Shown: piece by piece, positions 13,201-22,319 of the stretch
How positions within the stretch are numbered: position 1 is the stretch's first letter
How the letters are laid out: each line of letters begins with the position of its first letter
Assembly (NCBI RefSeq): GCF_001949145.1
Contig: NW_019091432.1
Location: forward strand, 1,058,675 to 1,104,113
From: Acanthaster planci
Lineage: Eukaryota; Echinodermata; Asteroidea; Valvatida; Acanthasteridae
Direction of reading: 5' to 3'
DNA length: 45,439 nt
Program-made: the position numbers and the translations under genes
Notes under the pieces: model-generated
Told to the model about the DNA's origin: nothing
Database searches by the model: none
Seen by the model: only the letters and a program-made list of their open reading frames with translations

Positions 13201-16200
13201 CAATGGTCCATGGATTTTTGCTGGAAAATGTACAGGAGCTGCTCCTTGAACGATCATCATTTTTTGGATTTTTTTTTTAAACAATTAAATCAAAATGTGA
13301 AATAAATCAATGGATTGGTACTAAAAGTAAATAACAATCACCCAAAATCCCATATTCACTAATTTCTAAAAATTACTACAAATGCAAATCCTACACACCC
13401 CCTTAAAACACCCCCTCTGCATTTCACTAATTTCAAGCGTTACGTGAACTAAATTGCCAAACAAGTTACAAGTTGGCAAATTGACCCTGGCACACCCTCC
13501 CCCCCAATAAACTGCCTTCGCTATGCCACTACTTGGGAAAGAAGTCAGACACTCCTGCTTTTTCTGTATTTTGGACTACGTACTGGAATAAGTTGGCTGG
13601 AATGATTATTTAACCAGTGATATGAATTTGTCTGTGCTGTCTCTGACAGCAACATTTCAGAAACTAACAAACCTGAAAGGACAAACACGTACATGACCTG
13701 GCCTTACAAAGCATGCTACCCGATGACGGGATTTTCTTGACAGTTTAGCCCTTAGGCTGTAAGATTCTTAACCTGTGGTATTAATAGATTGGCTCCTCCA
13801 TGTTAATGAGATGGAAATCTCTCATGTAAGACTGTGTCTGAATTATTTGTCATTGGCTTATTTGCAAACGACTCTATGGATACTGCAGACTTGTGTCATT
13901 TCAAGCCGCAGCCGAATGTTCCCACAACAGGGCTTCATACTTACAATGTCTTCTGACTCTACAGCGTCCACTTTAGCTCCTGCAGCCAACAGGATTGGAA
14001 TGGCTGAAGGATACCTTTGAGCAGCAGCATGAAGAGCTGTTGAACCGTGCTGAAATCAGAAACGCAACCAAACGATTTTTTTCTAAATGCCTACATGCAT
14101 CTGTGATCTTTCAAAATTCACTTGGAGATTTTGAAGGATTTGACAAATTGGGGATGGTAGACCCTAATCACTTGAGCTAAATCGATACTACTCCTTGCAG
14201 GATGATTCAGAAAGATTGCCATTTATCAAACATCAGCTCCACTGGTCTTTGACTCAGAGCTTAAAGACAAAGTTGGAGATGAAATAAAGCTTTGAAAACG
14301 TGGCAACGTCACCAACAAGCATCCATGCCCAATAGAATACAGAATGTGGCGGCCCATTAGAAAGATAATACTTCCTCAGTTGAACTACGCAAATTCTGCG
14401 TACGTTATCAGCCTGGTTGACATCAGCACCAGCTTCCAAAAGAATCTTGCAGCATTCTGTGTTGCGTTCAGCAGCGCAAAGCAAAGGGAAAATACCACGC
14501 TAAGAAAGAGACAAAAATACAGGAAATTCAAGGGAACAAATCAACCATATCAGATGTTCTAATGCATCCTACGACCAATTGCCATAGCCACACCCCTCCT
14601 TTCTTCACTATACCTTCAAACAAACCACTAGTAAATACCGATCCGAGAAATTCAGTATTTGTTTTCCGAACTGAACGGCATCATACAAAGCCAAAAGAAT
14701 GTTCACACAGTGAACAAGTGGGAGGTGGTAGAGGAACCTGACTGTGTTCCACATGTTGATTTATGGCAGCTCTGTGGGGACATTATGGGAAGACTATTGC
14801 ATCAGTCACTGGCCCACAGGAAAAAGGGCCCAACACCCACAAAAAGGTAGTACAGTAATCCGAGTCTGCTAGAAGTCGGTCACCAGTCTGATCACAAATA
14901 GGGATGAATAGGGACAATGCTGAAGGAGACCTTGTGAAGATGACCGAGTGGTGTGGGTCAGTGCTGGTGAGAAAATGGCAAAGCCTCGGAAATGTTATTT
15001 AACTAGCTAAACAGCAGACATTTATTCACAAATGACCGATTTTGAACCCCAGCGTGAGCACAACTTACTGACCTCGCTGTGTGCCAAGTTGACATCAGCT
15101 CCTTTCTCCAGCAGGGCTCTGCAAACCTCTGGAGAATCAAAGGCTGCATACATCAGCAATGTAAAGCCTTTGTGGAAGCGCTGTTAGTTGGGACACAAAA
15201 ACATAGCCGACTCTTTGAATCAACGCTATTAAAGGAGTACCTTCCGACGACAACATTGTGGACCCCTTTGGCATAAATGCAGCTGCTCAAAATCAGGGTT
15301 TACTTCAAAATCAATTTTTTTATTGAAATTACTGTGAAATATATTATAGGAAACAAAGCCCTGATAACATGATGTCATGCAAGAAAGACAAACACATGAC
15401 AGCTCCAACGGTCGACTTTGTCAACAGAAATATCCTGCGGATGAAATCTGGCATTTTTCGGCCAACCTTCAGAGACAGATTTCAAAATACGCATGCACGA
15501 GGCGAAATTTCTTTTCAATAAACTCCAGTCCCTTCTGAAACTTGGACTTTATTAACTAATTAAATTTAGGCGTAATACTTCACACAACTAAAAACAATGT
15601 CAGCAATTAACTTTATGAAAGTCGATGTGTACTGAAAAATATGGGTACATCCCACACTGTGTTCATCCAAGAGTGCACTTCTGTGGTTTGGAGCGTAACA
15701 AAATCTCGTAGTGTCAATACAATGGCTAATAAAAGAGATCTTCAAACATGTTCAAATTCCTGGCATTGCCCCACAGAGAACCCAAATTTAGGTGAAAAAA
15801 ATGGTAAATGAAAATTCACAGCATGCAAGTCTGGCTGCACCTTATAGTGTATCTCAACAACTAGAATTAGGGGTTATAACTGTGGTGGTGCAAAGCTCTT
15901 GGACAGGTGGTCCGCACACTTTACGTGCCTCATCAACCAATAGGATGTCGTTATTTGCCAAATGCAGGTGCACATCAAGCTGAAGAACAACAGTTTAAAC
16001 GTCTTATCAGATTAGTTTATACTCACAGCGAACTTTACATTGATATCTGCGCCAGCATCTATGAGCACCTGACAACACTGTGGAGCTGTTATTACAGCAA
16101 TCTGGATGGGTGTCTCTGCCCACTCACACTAGTAAGATGGGGGATGAAGAAACCTGAAATTACTCACATTTACAGGTCAAGTAACTGGTAACCAACACTT

Positions 16201-19200
16201 CACATCAGTTGGAAATTCGATTGAAGGCCATGTGATAACCTTTGGCTGATTTGCTTAGGTCCCCCAGACAAAATAGCCCTGTGGTTGGCACTGGTCAGCG
16301 CTTAAACTTGCTCCACTGTCAACCTTGCTGAATGGGCCTAAATGAATACTGGAGTTCATTTCAGCTCTTCAGTAAGCAACAACTTTGTGCCGGTGCTCTT
16401 CATCCCGTTCTCCACTGTTTGCATCAGGCTTCATTCAGTGTCATCTTCAATTATATGAAGGAAGTACCCCACATTAAGACCCTCACGCTAAATGCTGTTA
16501 TTTAACCACTTGATATTGTTGACGTTGGATGAGATGTAAATAAACACACAGTGTCCTTATTTTCCATGGAGGATGTGTAAAATCATTTTAGAATTTTGGT
16601 TTTCTTTTTTTTTCTTTTTTTCATGGTTGACGTATTAATGTATTTTGCTTGATTGTATCATTAGTAAATTGCAATTTTGAAGAATTGCCAGCAAAGAAAA
16701 ATCTACCCCCTGGCAGCCTTTTCAGGTAAGTAAATCCGACATTGACTGATCAACCTAAGGCTAAATTCTGGACAACTTTTATGTGGATCCAGTGGTATAA
16801 ACACATCATAAAACCAACTGCTTAACTCAAGGTGAGGGTACTAAGAAGCTGAAACTGGAAAAAAAAACACACACACAAGTGAATGGCCTACTCACAGCAG
16901 CAACTGGATACATTTTGAGGAGCCCCTAGTTCCATTGCTGGAGATACTTAACAATAAGTCAGTTGAACTCACAGCGCGTTTGGCATTGACATCTGCCCCA
17001 GCATCAAGCAACAGTTTGCAGGCCTCTGGGCTTTTCTTAACTGCCCGATGTAGAGGCTGTCCCCCTCCCTGGAGAAAGAACAAGAAGTACCCATAAAGTA
17101 GCTGTTTACAGTAAATCACATAAAATCTTCTTAGATTTGGTATGGTTAAGGCCAATACGTATATCTATATCAAAGAATGAAAATGTTACTACAACTCAAT
17201 GTAAACTGTGTGTTCACATCCCATGCTTGGAATATATTTAGAAACCTAGTCGACATTACCAAAAATGAAAGGGCACTGGTACCCTCTTCTGGCTCATCAA
17301 AGACAGTGTAATTGAAACTCCTGATGAGTACCACTTATTAGACACAAACAAAAATCAGTGAGATTTCAAAATAATGATGCCATTTTCCTGTAAGATACTG
17401 AAGGGAAAGAATTCAAGATAGTCACTTTCTTCGTAAACTGGCTTTGATTTGATTCAAAACATATTGCACCGGTAATATCCTGCACAAATAATGACACCCA
17501 CTAGATTTTCTGATGACATGCATCACAATGCTGTGATGTCATCAAACTGAAAATCGACAACACTCTGCCATCTCATGTTCGAAACAGAAACGTCTAGGTG
17601 TGGTTTACTTTTAGATAAAATTTGGGAGAGACTGTCATACTCCAGCTTTTTCAGAAATACCTGGCTATCTGTGCCAGTTGCAGATAGATAAGTATTTTGG
17701 ACTATGGACTGGAACAAGTTGGTCAAGATGATTATTTAACCACAGTGCAAGTTGGCTTTATTGTCTCTGACAGTGACATTTGAAAGGAAAAAAACAGCCC
17801 TCGGGGAAAACGAGCACAAAACCAGAACCTGCAGAGCATGTCAGACAGTGATGAACTATTCTTGACATTTTGGCCTTTATGCTAAAGATTCTTGTGGTGA
17901 CAACAGATTGGCTCACCGACATTGGGGAGATGTAATTTTCTCATGTCAGGCTGTTTACATTACACGTACTTGGCCTCGTCTTAAGGTTGCTAATGACTGA
18001 GTCTATGGGTAGTGGCTGCAGTCATTATTCATTGACTTGTGTTTAATTTCAAGTTATACAGTAACAGAATCCTCTGATGGGGCCTATAAACCAACCATGT
18101 TCTCCGACTCATAAGCATTCACATCAGCTCCTGCAGCCAACAGGATTGGAATTGATGGCGAATTAACCTCAGCAGCAAGGTGTAGAGGGGTTGCACCATC
18201 CTAAAATCAGAAAGACAAATACCAAAAATCATTACTCTCAACAATCCTTCAAAATTCCACTTGAAGATATTGAAGGATTTGACAAATTGAGGATGGAAGA
18301 CCCCAGATCACAACTGGGGCCAGTATCAAAATTGATTAGTTGATTCAATGATGATTCAACATGATTCCTAGCAAGAACATACACATTAGGTTTATTAACT
18401 TTTACAAGATTCCTTTCTACTATGAGTTCATGAAGAACTGTACAGGCCACACCTTGTGAGGCCAACTTGCCACAACCAAATGATGAAGGCTTAGAAGGGC
18501 ATTTTTTCTGTTCATGCCAAGATGTGAGAATTCTGAATGTAGATTACATCATTCTGAGAAAACAGAGAAGACTAGGGGAACCTTTGCCCTGTGTTCGTAG
18601 TGCACAAACACCAAACAATGGTATGGCCAGAAATGCTGACTTAGAAAATCCTACCTACCTTATCAGTCTGGTTGACATCAGCACCCGCTTCTAGGAGAAT
18701 CTTGCAGGATTCTGCATTGCGTTCCGCAGCAAAATGCACAGGGCAAAAACCAGTCTAAGACAGACATACAAATACATACAAATCAAGGCATTCTGATAAC
18801 TGTGTCAAATATTCTAATGTACCCAACAACTCATTGCCAGAAGCTCCACCCTTTCTTCTCCTCCTGTATTTTCAAACAAATTGAGCAACAGAATTTTGAA
18901 CTAGAGCCAATGTGCCTGGGATCAAGGCAGTCATAATGAAAGCTCAGCTTATTAAGTGGGTTGAGGACGTGTTTCGCATGGATAACACACACATATACCA
19001 AACATGGTCTTCTCAGAGCTAGCTTCTAGCAGCAGGAGCATTGGACGGCCACTCAAACGCTACAAAGATTGTCTAAAGACATCCTTGCGATCGTGTGGTA
19101 TTACTCAACGTAGATGGAGACTTTGGCCACTGACCGCAGTGCCTGGTGACCTGCTGTCCTAAGTGGAGGACAGGCATTTGAGGAGAGGTGTCTACAAGAT

Positions 19201-21704
19201 CTATACCTGAAGCGTCAAGCCTGTGAAGAGAGGAGACCTGATCCAACAGCTGCTGGATCAACAGCTGCTATATGCCCACAGTGTGGCCACATCTGTACAT
19301 CCAACTTTGGGCTACGTTAACATCAACGGCACCTTTAATTCCTCAGTCGCTCACAAATGACTTCCATAATGAACAAATTTATAAAAAAAAATTATGTCCA
19401 GCAGTATGTATACCCAAGCTTAGATCAAGTTCAACTTCACTTTCAGAAAGCAGAAAGCCTTTCTTTTTTATCACAGCCTCAAAACGGTTCTTGTACTTGC
19501 TCACAAAGTTTTGACAGGTTTCTACGGGGCTTTCGGCCAACTCCTCCTTTTTGAAAGTCTCAAGGTCTTTGAGATGGGAAAGCCTCCTTGCCATCGCTTG
19601 AGTCTTGAAAAATGGCTCTTTCCAGAAGGGGGTACGGCTGCTTATTAACGGTGGCTTGTGAACACTGCTTCCATGTGATAACGGTAAACCTACTGACCTC
19701 CTTTTGTGCCAAGTTGATATCAGCCCCTTTCTCCAGCAGGGGTCTGCACATCCCTGGAGAGTACTGGGCTGCGAACATCAGCATCGTACGACGACGACTG
19801 GAGACCTATTAATTGGCACATAAAAAAAAACATAGCTGACTCTTCAAATCAATGCAAAATGGAGCACCTTCTAACGACAGCACTGTGGACACCCCGTTCA
19901 ACCATTGCCATAAATGCAGCCATTACAGTTTCGTTTCAGAGTCCATTTTCTGGACCGAAATTACCAAGTGAGATTTATACAGAGATGCAGGTAACAAATC
20001 CCTGATGACACAAAAATGTAATGTGGGAAAACAGACAATGCATAAGGGTACAAGGACAATCCTTAAATTGTGTCAACAGAAACATCTTGCAGCCGTTTCA
20101 CCCCAGTACCAGATTCAAAGTGGTCACACCAAAGGGCGGTCCCTCAACCAATGTTTCAGTTCCTCAAAATATCTGCACAGCAGAAACTGCTCTGAACTAT
20201 TTTCTTTACATAGCAATTGCATAATTTTGTGTGGCAGTTTTTTTCACAATAAAACTCCATGACATTATTGAATATCCATATAAAAGAGAATAATAAAACA
20301 AAGGAAGGCTTAAATTTACCAATGGTCTTTCTAATCACTGTCAGAGCAAGTGGGTTCTCAATCTAGGGCTGGAAATTTTGAAGTGCGTCGAGTACATTTA
20401 AGCATAAAGTACCTGAAAACACCTGCGCAAGGGATCTGCCCAAAACATCTGCCCATTATGCACATAAACAGCTGAACACATCTGAGTATCTTGCCCCCTT
20501 TTTTCTGTTGAACTACATGTAAATTGGACTGTTAAAAGAATCTTACATGTACCTGCATTTAAATACAAACGTCTGAACACATGTTGGCTTTCTCACGTGG
20601 CTGGCAATGGCTTACTTGCAAAACGATGTGACCTTGTGTGAATTACTTGGCTGTGGCCTAAAATTAGTATGCAGTGTGCACTAGTCTATGGTAGTGGCTG
20701 AAGCCAGTTCTCATAGAGTTGTGTGTAATTTCCAGCCATAGCCAAGTAATTCAGATGTGGCCTATGTTGATGTACCCTAATGTGGCGCAGTCTGATTTTT
20801 CGCCTCTAGCGCCATGCTGGAGAAATATTTGTACCTTGAATTTCATCATAAGTGAAATTGGAAGCTCCCAACATCCCGATTCAAAAATTTGATTTTACAA
20901 CATCTCGACCAGCTGAAAGTTCCCATAAAAATTGTATTAAATGCTTCCAAAATATGTAAATAATCTTCAAACTTACGGCTTGGTTAGTGAAGGTACATGT
21001 GTAAAATCAATTTAGCAGAATTAGTCATCTTCGAAGAATTTCTTGAATTTTTATTTGAACTTTTTTCAAGTGCCCTACGCAGGCATGGTAGGGAAACACT
21101 CAGCTGAAATCTTGCCCAATTTCTGGACGCTGCCGTTTTTTAATTTCAGAATAAATTTCATGACACTGAAAGATAACAGGTTCAACAACATGTAACTTGA
21201 ATTTTATAGTGCAATGTTTAAATAAATGAAGTTTTTCAACAAGGAAGTTGGCAACAAGTCAAATGAAAAATGAAGTGCGCCATTAGGGGACTCTAAAAAA
21301 AAATGTACAATCCAGTAACACATGATGCACTTTACATAAATTTCTCTATAACCAAAAGCGTAAACATACATTAGGCCAAAATGCAACATCAATCACTTTG
21401 TTGGGTTTTTTTGGTTCTTTCAAGTTTTTGAGGGAGCTACACAGAATGGGGGACAAGTAAGACCATGGCTCTGTCTCACAGAAAACTTCATCTTAAGGTC
21501 TAAGTCTGGTCTGTGTTATTCGGCTGACATACCGGTAAAAAAAAATTCACATCGATATCATGTTCCTCCAAGAGCTGTTTTCCACGCGCAACTTCATTTT
21601 TCAGAATGGCAAGCAACACCATGAAAGGTAGTTTTTCTTCTGGTGATAAAGAAACATTCTCATCTTCATCTGAGGACATTTTGCTGTGACAGATTCAATT
21701 CGTC
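1189..21704 (-). CDS. Ankyrin-repeat protein gene, one repeat per exon (whole locus)
   Basis: Twenty coding exons run right to left: a 49-codon first exon and nineteen exons of 96-108 bp. Each of the nineteen holds one complete ankyrin repeat. All inner borders are GT/AG and all introns are phase 0, so the frame stays open for 682 codons. The second half of most repeats follows the family pattern CKLLLDAGADVNA. Ankyrin repeats form a stacked helical solenoid that binds other proteins; no catalytic, membrane or death-fold domain is visible, so the partner and pathway are unknown. With no signal peptide the product is probably intracellular. Repeats 1-5 and 6-10 are a tandem duplication. The 3' end is unresolved and further exons may lie left of position 1. 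I do not recognise an orthologue. The gene lies downstream of, and on the same strand as, the glycosidase gene. Confidence 0.88.
1712..1807 (-). CDS. Ankyrin repeat 18 exon (32 codons)
   Basis: Begins DGLTALHTAARHDVDSCKLL and ends DAGARIDIASK; acceptor ctctcgccag, donor gtgaac, phase 0/0. Very close to the ankyrin consensus. Confidence 0.9.
2072..2502. mobile_element. MITE, PIF/Harbinger-like (431 bp)
   Basis: The left end gggccggcgaccatttagac and the reverse complement of the right end (gggacggcgaccatttagac) form terminal inverted repeats of about 45 bp. They are flanked by a TTA trinucleotide at 2069-2071 and 2503-2505. A 3-bp TWA target duplication is characteristic of PIF/Harbinger elements. 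There is a poly-C run at 2107-2122 and no coding capacity. It lies in the intron between ankyrin repeats 17 and 18. Confidence 0.72.
3635..3733 (-). CDS. Ankyrin repeat 17 exon (33 codons)
   Basis: Begins DGSTPLFASAEGRNSEGTKL and ends EAGCQVDAQDE; donor gtttgt (weak), acceptor ggtttatag, phase 0/0. It is separated from its neighbours by two long introns of about 1.8 and 1.7 kb. Confidence 0.84.
3734..5417 (-). other. Intron of the ankyrin gene, no recognisable content
   Basis: AT-rich sequence between ankyrin repeats 16 and 17. I searched both strands for a further phase-0 ankyrin exon and found none. No repeat or mobile element was recognised. Confidence 0.6.
5418..5513 (-). CDS. Ankyrin repeat 16 exon (32 codons)
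   Basis: Begins NGITPVFSAAKENVECLK and ends LLLEAGADINARIE; donor gtgagt, acceptor tgtcttcag, phase 0/0. The intron upstream of it carries the 87-bp minisatellite. Confidence 0.9.
5590..6206. repeat. Minisatellite, seven copies of an 87/88-bp unit
   Basis: The landmark 'gactaagcagaggcacttac' (with small variants) recurs at 5612, 5700, 5787, 5875, 5963, 6050 and 6137. Spacing is 87 or 88 bp and copies differ by a few bases. The array is intronic, between ankyrin repeats 15 and 16. The repetitive frames it creates on the minus strand are a by-product, not a gene. Confidence 0.93.
6523..6618 (-). CDS. Ankyrin repeat 15 exon (32 codons)
   Basis: Begins IGYTPFHMAASKHPDATKVF and ends LAKGVDIEVRAT; donor gtacgt, acceptor cacttcacag, phase 0/0. 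Confidence 0.88.
6619..7977 (-). other. Intron of the ankyrin gene, no recognisable content
   Basis: Between repeats 14 and 15. There is an open minus-strand frame at 7499-7804 (101 codons), but it lacks similarity to anything I know and shows no ankyrin pattern. Confidence 0.55.
7978..8076 (-). CDS. Ankyrin repeat 14 exon (33 codons)
   Basis: Begins LEESPLNAAAKMNSTKAIA and ends LLIDKGADVLSRNW; donor gtgagc, acceptor tgaatttcag, phase 0/0. The usual glycine of the turn is replaced by glutamate. Confidence 0.86.
8597..8695 (-). CDS. Ankyrin repeat 13 exon (33 codons)
   Basis: Begins EGNVPMTMAAVGDNVKAIQ and ends HLLDKGASLEITNK; donor gtaatt, acceptor aatgcccag, phase 0/0. From this repeat on, the second helix tends to end DKGA rather than DAGA. 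Confidence 0.86.
9101..9196 (-). CDS. Ankyrin repeat 12 exon (32 codons)
   Basis: Begins TGKTALHIAAELNEAVCK, close to the ankyrin consensus, and ends DAGAKHDCTDD. Donor gtaagt, acceptor ttttatag, phase 0/0. Confidence 0.9.
9484..9629. mobile_element. Short foldback element, 146-bp imperfect palindrome
   Basis: The two halves pair over most of their length: the left aataagtacacccccaagag and gccaatcac match the reverse complement of the right end, and the inner ctgtcgac (left) pairs with gtcgacag (right). No clear target duplication is visible. It lies in the intron between repeats 11 and 12 and looks like a hairpin MITE. Confidence 0.6.
9883..9987 (-). CDS. Ankyrin repeat 11 exon (35 codons)
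   Basis: Acceptor cttgtag, donor gtatga, phase 0/0. Reads LSGCCPLHEASHEDDDPSVC, then a second helix ending QAGADMEIKDQ. The DDDP stretch lengthens the turn between the two helices by about three residues. Confidence 0.82.
10786..10887 (-). CDS. Ankyrin repeat 10 exon (34 codons)
   Basis: Contains AETAILIAASKAPQCCQVLI and ends DAGADVNVQFN; donor gtgagt, phase 0/0. It closes the second five-exon block. Intron similarity to the other block begins close to this exon. Confidence 0.88.
11548..11643 (-). CDS. Ankyrin repeat 9 exon (32 codons)
   Basis: Acceptor gtcttctag, donor gtgagt, phase 0/0. Reads GGRQPLHYAAQHSPEACK, then a second helix ending DAGADVNAKRL. The intron upstream of it, on the high-coordinate side, carries the hAT-like insertion. 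Confidence 0.9.
12166..13531. mobile_element. Non-autonomous hAT-like DNA transposon (1366 bp)
   Basis: An exact 8-bp direct repeat, cttgggaa, lies at 12158-12165 and 13532-13539. Inside it the ends are inverted: aagcagcgtagcga on the left, and tagtggcatagcga as the reverse complement of the right. Both look like mutated CAGTGGCGTAGC, a terminus common in hAT-type elements, and 8-bp target duplications are typical of that superfamily. The paralogous intron has the unfilled site (tttgggag near 17621). No transposase frame is seen, and the interior includes runs resembling a reversed SINE/LINE tail (ttgttattgttttattta near 12330). Confidence 0.75.
13945..14049 (-). CDS. Ankyrin repeat 8 exon (35 codons)
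   Basis: Begins HGSTALHAAAQRYPSA, then IPILLAAGAKVDAVESEDI; donor gtaagt, phase 0/0. Paralogue of the exon at 18096-18200. Its 3-residue extension after the loop is shared only by that copy. Confidence 0.88.
14404..14499 (-). CDS. Ankyrin repeat 7 exon (32 codons)
   Basis: Acceptor ctttcttag, donor gtacgc, phase 0/0. Contains FPLLCAAERNTECCKILLEA, ending GADVNQADN. Paralogue of the exon at 18659-18754. Confidence 0.88.
15073..15180 (-). CDS. Ankyrin repeat 6 exon (36 codons)
   Basis: Acceptor actaacag, donor gtcagt, phase 0/0. Begins RFHKGFTLLMYAAFDSPEV and ends LLEKGADVNLAHSE. Together with repeat 1 it is the longest in the array, owing to four residues before the turn. It opens the second five-exon block. 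Confidence 0.82.
16027..16128 (-). CDS. Ankyrin repeat 5 exon (34 codons)
   Basis: Contains AETPIQIAVITAPQCCQVLI and ends DAGADINVKFA; donor gtgagt, phase 0/0. The duplicate of the exon at 10786-10887, with 20 of 102 positions different, 15 of them in the first 14 codons. Two extra residues precede the TPI turn compared with a standard repeat. Confidence 0.88.
16973..17068 (-). CDS. Ankyrin repeat 4 exon (32 codons)
   Basis: Acceptor ctttctccag, donor gtgagt, phase 0/0. Starts GGGQPLHRAVKKSPEACK and ends DAGADVNAKRA. It is the duplicate of the exon at 11548-11643, with 18 of 96 positions different, 12 of them in the first 36. Confidence 0.9.
18096..18200 (-). CDS. Ankyrin repeat 3 exon (35 codons)
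   Basis: Begins DGATPLHLAAEV, the classic ankyrin beta-turn and first helix, then IPILLAAGADVNAYESENM. Donor gttggt is weaker than the others. Nine consecutive codons in the second helix are identical at DNA level to the exon at 13945-14049, while the codons on both sides are strongly diverged. Confidence 0.87.
18659..18754 (-). CDS. Ankyrin repeat 2 exon (32 codons)
   Basis: Acceptor ctgtcttag, donor gtaggt, phase 0/0. The repeat contains CPVHFAAERNAESCKILLEA and ends GADVNQTDK. It is paralogous to the exon at 14404-14499; 18 of 96 positions differ in a hand alignment. Confidence 0.88.
18939..19336 (+). mobile_element. Degenerate non-LTR retrotransposon fragment (C-terminal end of reverse transcriptase ORF)
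   Basis: Conceptual reading across frameshifts and stops gives the C-terminal signature common in invertebrate LINEs: a KWVEDVFRMDN-type segment, SIGRPLKRYKDCLKTSLRS, then a C2H2-like finger with CPQCGHICTSNFGLR and two downstream histidines. There are at least two frame changes and several stops, so it is dead. It is absent from the matching intron of copy A, so it inserted after the duplication. Its orientation is opposite to the host gene. Confidence 0.8.
19698..19805 (-). CDS. Ankyrin repeat 1 exon (36 codons)
   Basis: Flanked by acceptor tag and donor gtcagt, phase 0/0. The core reads MLMFAAQYSPGMCRPLLEK, then GADINLAQKE. It is the duplicate of the exon at 15073-15180: the last 28 codons match closely, but the first eight do not. 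A second possible acceptor 8 nt inside the exon would break the frame, so the outer one is preferred. Confidence 0.78.
20600..20780 (-). repeat. Decayed remnant of a third copy of the duplicated block
   Basis: The stretch with 'agtctatggtagtggctg' and 'gttgtgtgtaatttcc' resembles the intron just left of repeat 3 (about 17960-18090), and 'atggcttacttgcaaa' resembles copy A near 13855. The matching exon is absent: after 'atgtggcctatg' the similarity stops. It lies between the first coding exon and repeat 1, so it looks like intron debris. Confidence 0.5.
21533..21704 (-). CDS. First coding exon of the ankyrin gene, with end of 5' UTR
   Basis: The acceptor after 21704 (tttgtttcag on the minus strand) opens an exon with 25 nt of leader, then an ATG at 21679-21677. 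It encodes 49 residues starting MSSDEDENVSLSPEEK, an acidic and serine-rich head, then a predicted helix (FMVLLAILKNEVARGKQLLEE). The donor CCG|gtatgt at 21532 is phase 0, which fits every following exon. This ATG is the first in the exon and is the likely start. The 'LLEEHDIDVN' stretch resembles the second helix and loop of an incomplete N-terminal cap repeat. At least one non-coding exon must lie upstream. Confidence 0.75.
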
Positions 21705-22218
21705 CTGAAACAAACAAATCCAATGTGCACTGTAATTAATTTGCAAAATAAAGAGATGCACTTCCTGATAGTTATGCAACAGCTTCATCCTAAGACACAG
21801 CACTCTCTGAATAGCGTCCGAACATCTCAAATGTTTATGTGGTGAAATTGCAAGTCTGGTTTTAAGTGCTTGCCAAATTCTATCTGATCAAACTCACTAA
21901 CTTACCAAGTACCAAGCTTCCGGCAGATACGGAGACTCAAAATTGATTAAGTGAAGGCCCACAAAACTTGCAGGCACTGAGTAGAAATTGTAACAGTTTA
22001 TTTGTCATTATAATCGTGGAGGAAGGAATGTACGTGGGGCCCCTACTCAGCAAGCAGTGTTTTCTGGGGGTCTCTAATATTCAACAGCTTTGGTATCACT
22101 TTGTATCTGCATGGACAATAATGTGCAGTCAAGTAATCTTAAAATTGTTTAACGTCTTATGAATAGGTCTTATGTACTTTTAATGTAAACACAGACTTCT
22201 ATTCCAGTCATAAAACAC

Positions 22219-22319
22219 AGAGTCCAAGTCTGAGTCCAAGTCCCATCTCTCGAGTCCGAGTTCCAAGTCACCTCGGTCGAGTATGAGTAATGAGTCACAA
22301 AGGTCATGTCCGAGTCCCC
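22219..22319. repeat. Degenerate GAGTCC/AAGTCC repeat
   Basis: Repeated gagtcc, aagtcc and gagtccgag motifs over about 100 bp with irregular spacing. Confidence 0.55.

Larger units (their letters stand above)
10780..15780 (-). repeat. Tandem segmental duplication, copy A (ankyrin repeats 6-10)
   Basis: Five exons with codon lengths 36-32-35-32-34 and their introns align with 16020-20300. Intronic matches include the stretch 'aagtaactggtaaccaaca' near 10940 and near 16180. Copy A is longer because it carries the hAT-like element at 12166-13531. Outer limits are approximate. Confidence 0.85.
16020..20300 (-). repeat. Tandem segmental duplication, copy B (ankyrin repeats 1-5)
   Basis: Partner of 10780-15780 with the same exon lengths and intron similarity. 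The exons are about 80 percent identical where I compared them by hand (repeats 4/9 and 5/10). Copy B lacks the hAT-like element but has gained a LINE fragment between repeats 1 and 2. All intron phases are 0, so the duplication added 169 residues without breaking the frame. Confidence 0.85.
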
